Shown: positions 14,545 to 23,082, counted from the stretch's first letter. The stretch is DNA of 24,837 nucleotides from Svornostia sp051306365 (GCA_051306365.1 JBPPNC010000204.1:1-24837); one strand, 5' to 3'. The notes: generated by a model from the letters alone, not told the origin. Translations and numbers: made by a program.

Positions 14545-15405
14545 ATGCCCGAGCTCCCCGAGGTCGAGACGATCCGCCGCCAGCTCGCCCCGAAGGTCGA
14601 GGGGCGCACGCTGCGCGAGCTGCGGATCCTCGATCCGCGGTGGACCCAGCCGTTGGCACCCGAAGCGGTCGTCGACGCGCTGCAGGGCCGCCGCGTCGAG
14701 GCGCTCGAACGACGCGGCAAGTACCTGATCTGGCGCGCCCAGGACGACATCCACCTGCTCATCCACCTGCGGATGACCGGCACGCTCCTGTGGGAGCCGA
14801 CGGACGAGGCCGCAGCGCACGAGCGGGTACGCTTCGACCTGGACGGCGGACGCTTGTCGTTCTGCGACCCGCGGCGATTCGGAACCGGAGAGCTGGCGCT
14901 CGGCGGGCCTGCGCTCACGGCGTTCCTCGATGCGCGGCTCGGTGCCGAGCCGTTCAGCGACGAGTTCACCGGCGCCTACCTGCGCGCCGAGGCGCGGGGT
15001 CGGCGGGCGTCCGTGAAGGCGTTCCTCCTCGATCAGCGCCGCATCGCGGGGGTGGGCAACATCTACGCCGACGAGGCACTGTTCCGGGCCAGGATCCATC
15101 CGCTGCGGACGGTCGGCTCGCTCAGCCGGGCGCAGTGCGACACGCTGCGTGACGCCGTGGTCGCCTCACTGGCGGCGGGGATCGACGCGGGTGGTGCGAC
15201 GATCGACGACTTCCGCCACGTCGACGGCGTCTACGGGGGCTTCCAGCACGACTTCCTCGTGCACCGCCGGCGCGGCGAGCCGTGCACGGTCTGCGGCGGC
15301 GAGATCGTGAAGTTCGTCGCCGCCGGGCGGGGGACCTACGCGTGCGAGTCCTGCCAGCCCCGGCCGCGCAGGACGCGTGGTCAGGCCGCGTCGGCGAGGA
15401 GCTGA
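14545..15405 (+). CDS. mutM: Formamidopyrimidine-DNA glycosylase (MutM/Fpg)
   Basis: Fpg removes 8-oxoguanine and ring-opened purines and nicks the abasic site. The 286-residue protein starts MPELPEVETIRR, with Pro2 as the nucleophile and Glu3 as the acid. Lys59 (RRGKYL) is the conserved phosphate/base contact, followed by HLRMTGTL. The helix-two-turn-helix is DQRRIAGVGNIYADEALFRARIHP. The C-terminal zinc finger has CTVCGG and CESCQ. All key residues are present. The ATG follows the relic ORF after 12 bases and no ribosome binding site is evident. The 3' end overlaps the convergent glutaredoxin gene by 25 bases. Confidence 0.95.
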   Translation: MPELPEVETIRRQLAPKVEGRTLRELRILDPRWTQPLAPEAVVDALQGRRVEALERRGKYLIWRAQDDIHLLIHLRMTGTLLWEPTDEAAAHERVRFDLDGGRLSFCDPRRFGTGELALGGPALTAFLDARLGAEPFSDEFTGAYLRAEARGRRASVKAFLLDQRRIAGVGNIYADEALFRARIHPLRTVGSLSRAQCDTLRDAVVASLAAGIDAGGATIDDFRHVDGVYGGFQHDFLVHRRRGEPCTVCGGEIVKFVAAGRGTYACESCQPRPRRTRGQAASARS

Positions 15406-15653
15406 CGCAGCCGGCCGCTGCGGTCTGCCGCCAGCGTCTCCTGGAAGCCGCCGAGCAGCTCGCCGCGGACGACGACCTGCGGGAAGCTCATCATGCCGGT
15501 GCGCTCGACCAGTTCGGTGCGGCCCGCAGCATCGCGCTCGAGGTTGACCTCGGTGTATGGCACCTTCCGCGCGTCGAGCAGGGCCTTGACGCGGGTGCAG
15601 AACGAGCAGCGGTCCGTCGTGTAGACGACGATGTCGGTAGTGACGTCACGCAC
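15381..15653 (-). CDS. Glutaredoxin (Grx/NrdH-like redoxin)
   Basis: The 90-residue product has a thioredoxin fold with the active site CSFC (Cys16, Cys19) in VVYTTDRCSFCTRVKALLD. TGMMSFPQVVV carries the cis-proline, and LLGGF is the glutathione-binding GG region. It would reduce disulfides or protein-glutathione/mycothiol mixed disulfides in the cytosol. The GTG at 15653 is preferred because a near-consensus -10 box (TATACT) lies seven bases upstream. The frame stays open far upstream only because it is antisense to recO. It is convergent with mutM (25-base overlap) and divergent from recO. Confidence 0.88.
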   Translation of the reverse strand: MRDVTTDIVVYTTDRCSFCTRVKALLDARKVPYTEVNLERDAAGRTELVERTGMMSFPQVVVRGELLGGFQETLAADRSGRLRQLLADAA

Positions 15654-15660
15654 TTCAGAA

Positions 15661-15666
15661 AGTATA
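15661..15666 (-). promoter_or_regulatory. -10 box of the glutaredoxin gene
   Basis: On the minus strand TATACT, close to TATAAT, ends seven bases before the GTG at 15653. It is the strongest -10 sequence in the window and predicts a leaderless transcript. It shares its bases with the recO promoter candidate on the other strand. Confidence 0.65.
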
Positions 15667-15668
15667 GC
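15663..15668 (+). promoter_or_regulatory. Candidate -10 box of recO
   Basis: TATAGC on the plus strand lies nine bases before the recO ATG and overlaps the glutaredoxin -10 box by four bases. It matches TATA of the consensus but not the final T. Confidence 0.4.
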
Positions 15669-15677
15669 GGGCCGTTG

Positions 15678-16427
15678 ATGGGCGCTTCGGCCAAGACCGA
15701 GGCCGTGATCCTGCGCTCGCTGCGCTACGGCGAGGCGGACCGGATCCTCCACCTGTATTCCCCGGAGCTCGGCCGGATCGGCGCGATCGCCAAGGGCGTG
15801 CGGCGGGCGAAGTCGCGGTTCGGTGGGCGGCTGGAGCCCATCACCCGCAGCGCGCTGATCCTGCACCGCGGCCGCGGCGACCTCTCCACGATCACCGGGG
15901 CGGACACGGTCGATCCGTACCGCCGGCTGCGTGAGCACCACGCGTCGCTCGACATGGCAGCACGCGCGTGTGACGCCGTCGCCCGGATCTTCGCAGAGGG
16001 CGACCCACACCCGCCGGTGTTTCACCTGCTGTGCAACGAGTTGGCGCTGCTCGACGCTGACCCGGCCCACGCCACGCACGGGAACCAGCTGGCATTCCGG
16101 CTCAAGCTCCTCGTCGCGGCCGGGCTCGCGCCGCAGTTCGCGGCATGCGCGAGCTGCGGGGAACCCGACCACCTCAGCGCGTTCTCGGGCGCCGCGGGTG
16201 GGGTGGTGTGCAGCGCGTGCGAGGCGGGCGCGTTCCCCCTGGCCGAGGAGACGCACCGCTTCATGACGGGCGCGCTCGCCGTCCCGCTCGCCGAGGCGCC
16301 CGCAGCATCCGAGCGCGCCCTGCGCCAGGCCGAGCGGGCGATCACGGAGACGCTCGAGCATCACGGTGGCCTGCGCCTGCGCGACGCCGCGCCGAGACCG
16401 CGCGTTCCCGCGTCGGGCCGCGGGTAA
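15678..16427 (+). CDS. recO: DNA repair protein RecO
   Basis: RecO, with RecR, loads RecA onto SSB-coated single-stranded DNA in gap repair. The 249 residues show the N-terminal OB-fold opening KTEAVILRSLRYGEADRILHLYS, GRIGAIAKGVRRAKSRFGGRLEP, a helical middle, and a zinc-binding domain with CASC and CSAC. The size is typical (about 240-260). The ATG at 15678 gives the standard start. The stop codon TAA at 16425 is also the first part of the -10 box for the next gene, so PPDK probably has its own promoter. RecO before PPDK and dgt-dnaG is unlike mycobacteria. Confidence 0.93.
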   Translation: MGASAKTEAVILRSLRYGEADRILHLYSPELGRIGAIAKGVRRAKSRFGGRLEPITRSALILHRGRGDLSTITGADTVDPYRRLREHHASLDMAARACDAVARIFAEGDPHPPVFHLLCNELALLDADPAHATHGNQLAFRLKLLVAAGLAPQFAACASCGEPDHLSAFSGAAGGVVCSACEAGAFPLAEETHRFMTGALAVPLAEAPAASERALRQAERAITETLEHHGGLRLRDAAPRPRVPASGRG

Positions 16428-16430
16428 CAT
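16425..16430 (+). promoter_or_regulatory. -10 box of the PPDK gene
   Basis: TAACAT fits TANNNT, overlaps the recO stop codon, and ends ten bases before the GTG at 16441. There is no Shine-Dalgarno sequence in the short space between. Confidence 0.5.
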
Positions 16431-16440
16431 CCCGGCCGCA

Positions 16441-19104
16441 GTGGCCACCACGACAACCACAACGAAGCTCGTCTACGACTTCACCGAGGGCTCACGCGAC
16501 ATGCGCGCGCTGCTCGGCGGCAAAGGCGCCAACGTCGCCGAGATGACGCGCCTGCTCGGCGCCGACCTCGTGCCCGCCGGTTTCACAATCACCACGGAGG
16601 CGTGCGTCGCCTACATGCGCGCCGACCGCACACCGCCGGCCGGCCTCGCCGAGCAGGTGAATGCCGCGCTCGCGTCCCTCGAGGAGCGCGCCGGCAAGCG
16701 GCTCGGGGATCCGAGCGATCCGCTGCTCGTCTCGGTCCGCTCGGGCGCCCGGGATTCGATGCCGGGGATGATGGACACGGTCCTGAACCTCGGCCTCAAC
16801 GACGCGTCCGTCGAGGGGCTCGCCCGCGCCACCGACAACGACCGCTTCGCGTGGGACAGCTACCGCCGGTTCGTGCAGATGTTCGCCAACGTCGTGCGCG
16901 GCGTGCCCGGCGAGCGGCTGGAGGAGGAGATCGCGGCGGTCAAGGCCGAGCGGGGCGTCCGGCTGGACACCGAGCTCGACACCGACGCGCTCACCGAGCT
17001 CACCGCCCGGTTCCGGACGCTGTACACGCGGCACACGGGCGATGCGTTCCCGCAGGAGCCGCGCGAGCAGCTCGATCAGGCGATCTACGCGGTGTTCGAC
17101 TCGTGGATGGGCGACCGCGCCGTGCACTACCGGCGGATCAACCGCATCCCCGACGACTGGGGCACGGCGGTCAACGTCCAGCAGATGGTGTTCGGCAACA
17201 AGGGCGACACGTCCGGCTCCGGTGTCGCGTTCACGCGCGACGAGATCACGGGCGGCCCGGACCCGTCCGGCGACTTTCTCGTCAACGCGCAGGGCGAGGA
17301 CGTCGTCTCCGGCGTGCGCAACACGCAGGACATTGACGATCTCGCCCAGGTGATGCCGGAGGTCCACGCGCAGCTGATGGAGATCCTCCGCACGCTCGAG
17401 GGCCATTACCGCGACATGCAGGACGTCGAGTTCACCATCGAGGACGGTCGCCTGTACATGCTGCAGACGCGCGCGGCCAAGCGGCCGGCGCAGGCGGCCG
17501 TGCGGTTCGCGGTCGACGCCGTGAACGAGGGGCTGCTCACGTCCGGCGAGGCCATCGCCACGATCGACGCCGAGAAGCTCGACGCGCTGCTGCACCCGAC
17601 CTTCGATCCCACGGCCGACTACACCGTCCTCACGAAGGGCGTGAACGCCTCGCCGGGCGCCGCGAAGGGCGCCGTCGTCTTCACCGCCGCCGACGCGGTG
17701 GCGGCCGATGAGGACGGCCGAGATGTCGTTCTGGTCCGCCCTTTCACGGAGGCCGACGACGTCGCCGGGTTCCACGCCGCCCGCGGGATTCTCACGAGCG
17801 AGGGCGGCAAGGCCTCGCACGCGGCGCTCGTCGCCCGCGGCATGGGGCGTCCGTGCGTGTGCGGCGCATCCGACCTGGAGATCGACCTGCGGGCGCGCGA
17901 GGTGCGCATCGACGGCGAGGTCGTGCTGCGCGAAGGCGACCTCCTCGTGATCGACGGCACGTCCGGCGCGGTCACCACCGAGGACGTCCAGCTCGTCGAG
18001 CCGCAGATGAGCGAGGACTTCGAGCAGGTGCTGCGCTGGGCCGATGAGCTGCGCACGCTCGACATCCGGACGAACGCGGACACGCCGGAGGACGCCGCGA
18101 AGGCCCGCGCGTTCGGGGCGGAGGGCATCGGGCTGTGCCGGACCGAGCACATGTTCATGGCGTCCGATCGCGTGCCGCGGATGCAGGCGATGATCCTCGC
18201 GGACACGCTGCAGGAGCGGGTGGCCGCGCTCTCCGAACTCCAGCCGCTGCAGCAGGCCGACTTCGAGGGGATCTTCGAGGCGATGGCGGGTCTGACGATC
18301 ACGATCCGGCTGCTCGACCCGCCGCTGCACGAGTTCCTGCCCGACCGCGAGCAGGTCCGTGGCGCCCTCGACGAGGCGCGCACCCGCGGCGACGCGGCGG
18401 CCGTGACCGAGCTGGAGCGCACGCTCGACCGAGTCCACGCGCTGGCCGAGACCAACCCCATGCTCGGTACCCGCGGCTGCCGCCTCGGCCTGCTGTACCC
18501 CGAGATCTACGAGATGCAGGTCCGGGCGATCTGCCGGGCCGCCGTCGCAGTGCGCGAGCGCTCCGGCTCCCCGCCGCACCTGGAGATCATGATCCCGCTC
18601 GTCGCGTACGAGGGCGAGCTGGAGGTCATGGAGCAGCTCGTTGAGCGCGTCGGCCACGAGGAGGGCCTGCAGCGCGGCCGGGACTTCAGTGTGGGCACGA
18701 TGATCGAGCTGCCTCGCGCGTGCCTGCAGGCGGACCGCATCGCGATGCACGCCGACTTCTTCTCCTTCGGCACCAACGACCTCACCCAGACGGCGATCGG
18801 CTTTTCCCGCGACGACATCGAGGGGAAGATCCTCGCGCGGTACATCGACCGCAAGGTGCTCGACCGCTCGCCGTTCGAGACGCTCGACGCGCCCGGCGTC
18901 GGCCAGCTCGTCCGCATGGGCGCGTGGCTGGGCCGCAAGACCCGTGGGGACCTCAAGATCGGGGTGTGCGGCGAGCACGGCGGCGACCCGGACTCGATCG
19001 ACTTCTTCCATCACAGCGGCATCGACTACGTGTCCTGTTCGCCGTACCGCGTGCCTGTGGCCCGCGTCGCGGCGGCCCAGGCTTCTGTCAGGTCCGCGAC
19101 ATAG
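16441..19104 (+). CDS. ppdK: Pyruvate, phosphate dikinase
   Basis: PPDK interconverts pyruvate + ATP + Pi and PEP + AMP + PPi, linking glycolysis and gluconeogenesis. From the GTG at 16441 the product is 887 residues, the normal length. The N-terminal ATP-grasp domain has LLGGKGANVAEM and SVRSGARDSMPGMMDTVLNLG. The central phosphohistidine domain has GGKASHAALVARGMGRPCV with catalytic His460. The C-terminal TIM barrel has GTRGCRLG, FGTNDLTQTAIGFSRDD and catalytic Cys843 in CGEHGGDP. The residue two before the catalytic His, a threonine phosphorylated by PPDK regulatory proteins in many species, is Ala458. The start is chosen over a longer frame because of the -10 box and the family N-terminus (KLVYDFTEG). 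Confidence 0.96.
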   Translation: MATTTTTTKLVYDFTEGSRDMRALLGGKGANVAEMTRLLGADLVPAGFTITTEACVAYMRADRTPPAGLAEQVNAALASLEERAGKRLGDPSDPLLVSVRSGARDSMPGMMDTVLNLGLNDASVEGLARATDNDRFAWDSYRRFVQMFANVVRGVPGERLEEEIAAVKAERGVRLDTELDTDALTELTARFRTLYTRHTGDAFPQEPREQLDQAIYAVFDSWMGDRAVHYRRINRIPDDWGTAVNVQQMVFGNKGDTSGSGVAFTRDEITGGPDPSGDFLVNAQGEDVVSGVRNTQDIDDLAQVMPEVHAQLMEILRTLEGHYRDMQDVEFTIEDGRLYMLQTRAAKRPAQAAVRFAVDAVNEGLLTSGEAIATIDAEKLDALLHPTFDPTADYTVLTKGVNASPGAAKGAVVFTAADAVAADEDGRDVVLVRPFTEADDVAGFHAARGILTSEGGKASHAALVARGMGRPCVCGASDLEIDLRAREVRIDGEVVLREGDLLVIDGTSGAVTTEDVQLVEPQMSEDFEQVLRWADELRTLDIRTNADTPEDAAKARAFGAEGIGLCRTEHMFMASDRVPRMQAMILADTLQERVAALSELQPLQQADFEGIFEAMAGLTITIRLLDPPLHEFLPDREQVRGALDEARTRGDAAAVTELERTLDRVHALAETNPMLGTRGCRLGLLYPEIYEMQVRAICRAAVAVRERSGSPPHLEIMIPLVAYEGELEVMEQLVERVGHEEGLQRGRDFSVGTMIELPRACLQADRIAMHADFFSFGTNDLTQTAIGFSRDDIEGKILARYIDRKVLDRSPFETLDAPGVGQLVRMGAWLGRKTRGDLKIGVCGEHGGDPDSIDFFHHSGIDYVSCSPYRVPVARVAAAQASVRSAT

Positions 19105-19219
19105 CGGTACCTGGTGACACCAGTCGCCTGTCATGTCGTGCATCACCACCACCCGCCGCCGCGTCGCCGGATCTGAACGAACCGGGCAACGACCAGGTCC
19201 AGTACGACGACGGCCCTGC

Positions 19220-19225
19220 GAGAAT
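19220..19225 (+). promoter_or_regulatory. -10-like box of dgt
   Basis: GAGAAT ends six bases before the ATG at 19232, the same leaderless spacing as other genes here, with G in place of the first T of TANNNT. Confidence 0.4.
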
Positions 19226-19231
19226 CGGGGC

Positions 19232-20260
19232 ATGGCCATGGAGCTGTCCACCGGCGCGGTCGCCGCCGCCTTCCACGAGCGCCAGCGTGCGCGGGAGGCG
19301 GCGCGCCTGTCCGCGCTCGCGCAGCCCTCGTATCCGGCGGACCGCGTCGGTGACGAACCCGACTGCGGCCTGCGCACCCCGATCCAGCGTGACCGCGACC
19401 GGATCGTCCACAGCAAGGCCTTCCGGCGGCTCAAGCACAAGACCCAGGTGTTCGTGGCGCCCGCCGGCGATCACTTCCGCACCCGGCTGACCCACACGCT
19501 CGAGGTCACGGGAATCGCGCGCACGGTCGCCCGGGCGCTGGACCTCAACGAGGATCTCGTCGAGGCGATCGGCCTGGGTCACGACCTCGGCCACCCGCCG
19601 TTCGGGCACATCGGCGAAGCGGTCCTCGACGACTGCCTCCGCGAGCACGACGGCCGCCGGTTCCGCCATTTCGAGCACTCGCTGCGGGTCGTCACGGTGC
19701 TCGAGCCGCTGAACCTCAACGCCTCGGTGCGCGACGGGATCCTCAGCCACAGCGGCCGGTCACCCCAGCCGCAGACGCTCGAGGGTCGGATCGTGCGGCT
19801 CGTCGACCGCATCGCCTACCTCAACCACGACATCGACGACGCGATCCGCGCGGGCGTGCTCGACGAGCGTGCGCTGCCCGCGGGCCCCATCGCGCTGCTG
19901 GGCACGACGGGCTCGCAGCGGATCGACACGCTCGTCCACGATCTCGTCGAGCACAGCGAGGAGGCGGGCGACATCGTCCAGGGCGCCCGGGCGGCGGTGG
20001 AGATGGACGCCCTGCGCGACTTCATGTTCACCGAGGTCTACCTCGCGGAGGCGGCGCGCCGGGAACACGTCAAGATCGAGACGGTGCTGCGCAAGCTGTG
20101 GCGCTACTACCTCGAGGACCCCGAGCGCGTGCCGGATGCTGGCGGCATCCCCGGCGCCGACCCCGCGCAGCGCGTCGTCGACTACCTCGCCGGCATGACC
20201 GACCGGTTCGCCGTCAACGCGTTCGAGACGCTGTTCGTCCCGCGCGGGTTCGAGGCCTGA
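19232..20260 (+). CDS. dgt: dGTP triphosphohydrolase-like HD protein
   Basis: Members of this family hydrolyse dNTPs to deoxynucleosides and triphosphate and help balance nucleotide pools. The 342-residue product opens its core with RTPIQRDRDRIVHSKAFRRLKHKTQVF. The HD metal site consists of His88 (RLTHTLEV) and His117-Asp118 in GLGHDLGHPPFGHIGE, followed by FEHSLRVV and, later, DRIAYLNHDIDDA with the last Asp ligand. It belongs to the shorter deoxyguanosinetriphosphatase-like type common in actinobacteria. ATG at 19232 is favoured by promoter spacing; a second ATG lies two codons later. The stop overlaps the dnaG start by one base, and the dgt-dnaG pair is conserved in actinobacteria. Confidence 0.92.
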   Translation: MAMELSTGAVAAAFHERQRAREAARLSALAQPSYPADRVGDEPDCGLRTPIQRDRDRIVHSKAFRRLKHKTQVFVAPAGDHFRTRLTHTLEVTGIARTVARALDLNEDLVEAIGLGHDLGHPPFGHIGEAVLDDCLREHDGRRFRHFEHSLRVVTVLEPLNLNASVRDGILSHSGRSPQPQTLEGRIVRLVDRIAYLNHDIDDAIRAGVLDERALPAGPIALLGTTGSQRIDTLVHDLVEHSEEAGDIVQGARAAVEMDALRDFMFTEVYLAEAARREHVKIETVLRKLWRYYLEDPERVPDAGGIPGADPAQRVVDYLAGMTDRFAVNAFETLFVPRGFEA

Positions 20261-22062
20261 TGGCGCGCTACGCCGACGACGCCAAAGAGCAGGTGCGCGA
20301 CGCGGTCGACATGATCGACCTCGTCGGCACGAAGGTCGACCTGCGCCGAGCCGGAGCGAACCGGTACGAGGGGCTGTGCCCGTTCCACGACGAGCGCACG
20401 CCGAGCTTCGGCATCGACCCCGTCAAGAAGGTCTACCACTGCTTCGGCTGCCAGGCCTCGGGCGACTGCTTCACGTGGGCGCAGGAGATCGAGGGCCTCG
20501 GGTTCGTCGAGGCGATGGAGTGGCTGGCCGACCGCTACGGCGTGACGCTGGAGCGCGAGTCCGAGGACCCGAAGGAGGCCGAGCGCCGCAAGCACCGCGA
20601 GCGCCTGCTCGAGCTGCTCGAGCGCACCGCCGCGTTCTACGTGCGCTTCCTCTGGGAATCCACGGAAGCGGCGCCAGCGCGGCAGTACCTCGTCGACCGC
20701 GGGCTCGACGAGGCGATCCTGCGCGAGTTCCGCGTCGGCTACAGCCCCAGCGCGTGGGACAAGGTGCTCATGGCGTCGCGCCAGGGCGGGTTCTCCAACC
20801 GCGCCATCTACGACGCCGGCCTCGCCCAGAAAGCGAGGGGCGAAGGCCGCATCTACGACCGCTTCCGTGGACGGATCATGTTCCCGCTGGCCGACATCCG
20901 CGGCCGGGTGCTCGGCTTCGGCGCCCGCGCGCTGCGCGACAACCAGCAGCCGAAGTACCTGAACACGTCGGAGAACGACATCTTCCACAAGGGGCGTCAG
21001 CTGTTCGCCGCGGACCTCGCGCGGGCGCACGCCGCGCGCGCCGGCGAGGTCATCGTGGCCGAGGGCTACACCGATGTCATCGCGCTGCACCAGGCGGGGC
21101 TGCGCAACACCGTGGCGACGATGGGCACCGCGATGACGCCCGAGCAGGTCGGCGAGCTCACGCGCCTGGCGCCCCGCGCGCTGCTCGCACTCGACGCCGA
21201 CACGGCCGGCCAGGAGGCCATGATCCGTGCCGCGAAGGTCGCGAGGGGCAAGAAGCTCGAGCTGCGCGTCGTCGAGCTGCCCCCGGGCCGCGATCCCGCC
21301 GATCTCGCCGCCGAGGCGGGCGCGGCCGAGATCCGGCGGCTCGTGGAGGCGTCGGTCCCGTTCGTGAGGTTCCGCGTGCAGCGCGCGCTCGCCACGGGTG
21401 ACCTCGCGACCGCCGAGGGCAAGGACGCGGTGCTCACCGAGCTGCGGCCCGTGTTCGCCGAGATTCCGGCCAGCATCCTGCGCGAGGAGCTCGTCGCCGA
21501 GGTGGCCGATCGGCTTGACATCGCCGAGACGCTCGCCGCGCAGCTGCTCGGTCGCGGCGGCCCCACCCCGGCGCGCGCGTCGCGGCCCGAACCGGCGGCG
21601 GCCGAGCCCGATGTGGTCCAGCGCGTCGCCGTGCAGCTCAGCGCCGCCGAGCAGCAGGAGCGCGGGTTCCTCGCCGTCTGCGTGGCGGTGCCCAGCGCGG
21701 GGGCGAAGGCGCTGGCCGCACTCGACCTCGAGCACGACCTCACGACCGACGCGTCACGCGCCGCGGCCCGATGGCTCGCCGATCACCTCGACGACCCGGA
21801 GCGTGACCTGGAAGCGCAGGAGGAGCGCCTACAGGTCCTGGTCCGTGACATCTGCTTCCGCGCGCCGAAGGGCGACGACCTCATGCCCGAGGCCGTCGAG
21901 GCCGAACGCCTGCAGCTCTCGCTGGCCCGGGCCGAGCGCGAGCTCGTCGCCGCGCGGCGGGCGCACAGCGGGGTGGATGACGCACAGCGGCGCCGGCGCA
22001 CGGCCCAGGAGCAGTACAACGCCGCCCTGGACCGCGTGCTCGAAGCGGGCGCCCCGCGCTGA
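20260..22062 (+). CDS. dnaG: DNA primase
   Basis: DnaG makes RNA primers for DNA replication. The 600 residues have the N-terminal CHC2 zinc domain (Cys40, His43, Cys61, Cys64), the RNA polymerase core with RFRGRIMFPLADIRGRVLGFGAR and PKYLNTSE, and the Toprim domain with VIVAEGYTDVIALHQAG and the acidic DADTAGQEA. The C-terminal third (about 430-600) is Ala/Glu-rich and would hold the DnaB-binding region; it is weakly conserved. ATG at 20260 overlaps the dgt stop (TGATG). A sigma factor gene often follows dnaG, but here the next gene is convergent and begins directly after the stop, so rpoD lies elsewhere. Confidence 0.96.
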   Translation: MARYADDAKEQVRDAVDMIDLVGTKVDLRRAGANRYEGLCPFHDERTPSFGIDPVKKVYHCFGCQASGDCFTWAQEIEGLGFVEAMEWLADRYGVTLERESEDPKEAERRKHRERLLELLERTAAFYVRFLWESTEAAPARQYLVDRGLDEAILREFRVGYSPSAWDKVLMASRQGGFSNRAIYDAGLAQKARGEGRIYDRFRGRIMFPLADIRGRVLGFGARALRDNQQPKYLNTSENDIFHKGRQLFAADLARAHAARAGEVIVAEGYTDVIALHQAGLRNTVATMGTAMTPEQVGELTRLAPRALLALDADTAGQEAMIRAAKVARGKKLELRVVELPPGRDPADLAAEAGAAEIRRLVEASVPFVRFRVQRALATGDLATAEGKDAVLTELRPVFAEIPASILREELVAEVADRLDIAETLAAQLLGRGGPTPARASRPEPAAAEPDVVQRVAVQLSAAEQQERGFLAVCVAVPSAGAKALAALDLEHDLTTDASRAAARWLADHLDDPERDLEAQEERLQVLVRDICFRAPKGDDLMPEAVEAERLQLSLARAERELVAARRAHSGVDDAQRRRRTAQEQYNAALDRVLEAGAPR

Positions 22063-22986
22063 CTACGCGGCCCGCTGGTGCTCGACGGTGCCGACGGGCG
22101 CGGTGACCGGCGGCTCGCCGCTGCCCTTGATGCGGACCGCGCCGCGGAGCTCGTCGTCGGTGAAGTCGCCCAGCGCCTCGCCGGACTCGGCCCACCGCAG
22201 CAGGGCGACGCCGAAGATCGCGCGCAGCGCATTGGAGACGAGGACGGAGATCGTCAGGCCGATGACGCCGACGGCGATGAGCGCCGCGCCGCCCGCCGCA
22301 CCCGCGCCGTTCTCGACGCTGATGACGAGGTAGACGCCGATACCGCCGATGATCAGGGAGGGGAGCATCGCGAAGAGGAAGACGGCCCCGCCGATGCGGA
22401 TGCCGCCGAGCAGCTGCGTGCCCCAGCGTTCCTTGAAGATGTGCCCGGAGCGCTTGATCGCGGCCACGGGGCCGAGGCCCTCGAGGACGACGAGGGGAAG
22501 CACGAAGAACGTGATGAGCGCCCACGCGGTGCTGAGCAGCGCACCGAGGACGAGGCGCAGGATGGAGAGGATCGCGCCGGCGGTGCCGCTGCTGCCGCCG
22601 TTGCCGCCGTTGGTCAGCGCCTGCAGGAGCCACCCGACGACGGTCTGGATGACGGCCCAGCCGGCGATGGCACCGAGATGCTGGGTCGCACGGCCGAACG
22701 CACCGTCGATGGCTTGGCCGCGCAGCGCCTGATCAGCACCCGCGACAAGGGCCGCGCTGCACACCATGCCGCCGAACACCGCCAGGTAGCTGCCGAGCAC
22801 GATCGCGGCGATGCCGACCGTGTTGGCGTTGTCGGCGACGAGCACGATGCCGCCGAGCACGATCGCGGCGCCCGGAAGGGCCGCAAAGACGCCGAGAACC
22901 GGCCACTTCATGAGTGCGGGATTGGCCTTCAGAACGGCCCAACACTTGGTGGTCAGGACCTTCCCACGCTGCCAGGACGACGTCAC
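22063..22986 (-). CDS. DUF6159-like multi-pass membrane protein
   Basis: The 307-residue protein has about six membrane helices. The first follows a cytoplasmic start (SSWQRGKVLTTKCWAVLKANPALMKWP), then there are pairs of helices, a Gly/Asn/Ser-rich loop (TNGGNGGSSGTAG) and an amphipathic segment VVLEGLGPVAAIKRSGHIFKERWG-like between helices. The SW..GK...W.VLK....L..FP start and the 'EG.G...A.KRS..L.K..WG' block are those of the DUF6159 family, found in archaea and actinobacteria without known function. The GTG start is set by an AGAGGAG ribosome binding site. The gene ends with no gap to dnaG, tail to tail. Two copies of AAIVLG lie 20 codons apart. Confidence 0.75.
   Translation of the reverse strand: MTSSWQRGKVLTTKCWAVLKANPALMKWPVLGVFAALPGAAIVLGGIVLVADNANTVGIAAIVLGSYLAVFGGMVCSAALVAGADQALRGQAIDGAFGRATQHLGAIAGWAVIQTVVGWLLQALTNGGNGGSSGTAGAILSILRLVLGALLSTAWALITFFVLPLVVLEGLGPVAAIKRSGHIFKERWGTQLLGGIRIGGAVFLFAMLPSLIIGGIGVYLVISVENGAGAAGGAALIAVGVIGLTISVLVSNALRAIFGVALLRWAESGEALGDFTDDELRGAVRIKGSGEPPVTAPVGTVEHQRAA
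22792..22870. repeat. 19-bp direct repeat, 60-bp period
   Basis: GCCGAGCACGATCGCGGCG occurs at 22792-22810 and again at 22852-22870, exactly 20 codons apart inside the DUF6159-like gene. Both copies encode AAIVLG in adjacent membrane helices, so a protein-level repeat or a small internal duplication explains it. Confidence 0.5.
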
Positions 22987-22993
22987 GAGAGTG

Positions 22994-23000
22994 CTCCTCT
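22994..23000 (-). promoter_or_regulatory. Ribosome binding site of the DUF6159-like gene
   Basis: On the minus strand AGAGGAG lies seven bases before the GTG at 22986. It is a strong Shine-Dalgarno sequence, in contrast to the mostly leaderless genes around it, and fixes the start. Confidence 0.7.
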
Positions 23001-23082
23001 TTCGAGCTCGAAGATGTGGTCAGCTGATCGGCGATATGCAGGGAACCTTGAGTCCCCGTGCACGTACGGCGGGCGGGTGTCC

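Noticed and set aside
19111..19123. CTGGT-GAC-ACCAG inverted repeat after PPDK
   Set aside because: A 5-bp stem with a 3-base loop and no T-run is too weak to call a terminator.
16492..19440. Minus-strand open frame of 982 codons opposite PPDK
   Set aside because: Same cause: it is a mirror of the PPDK codons, with no motif; PPDK on the plus strand is unmistakable.
22792..22870. 19-bp direct repeats considered as the start of a CRISPR or tandem array
   Set aside because: There are only two copies, in frame within a membrane protein gene and both encoding AAIVLG.
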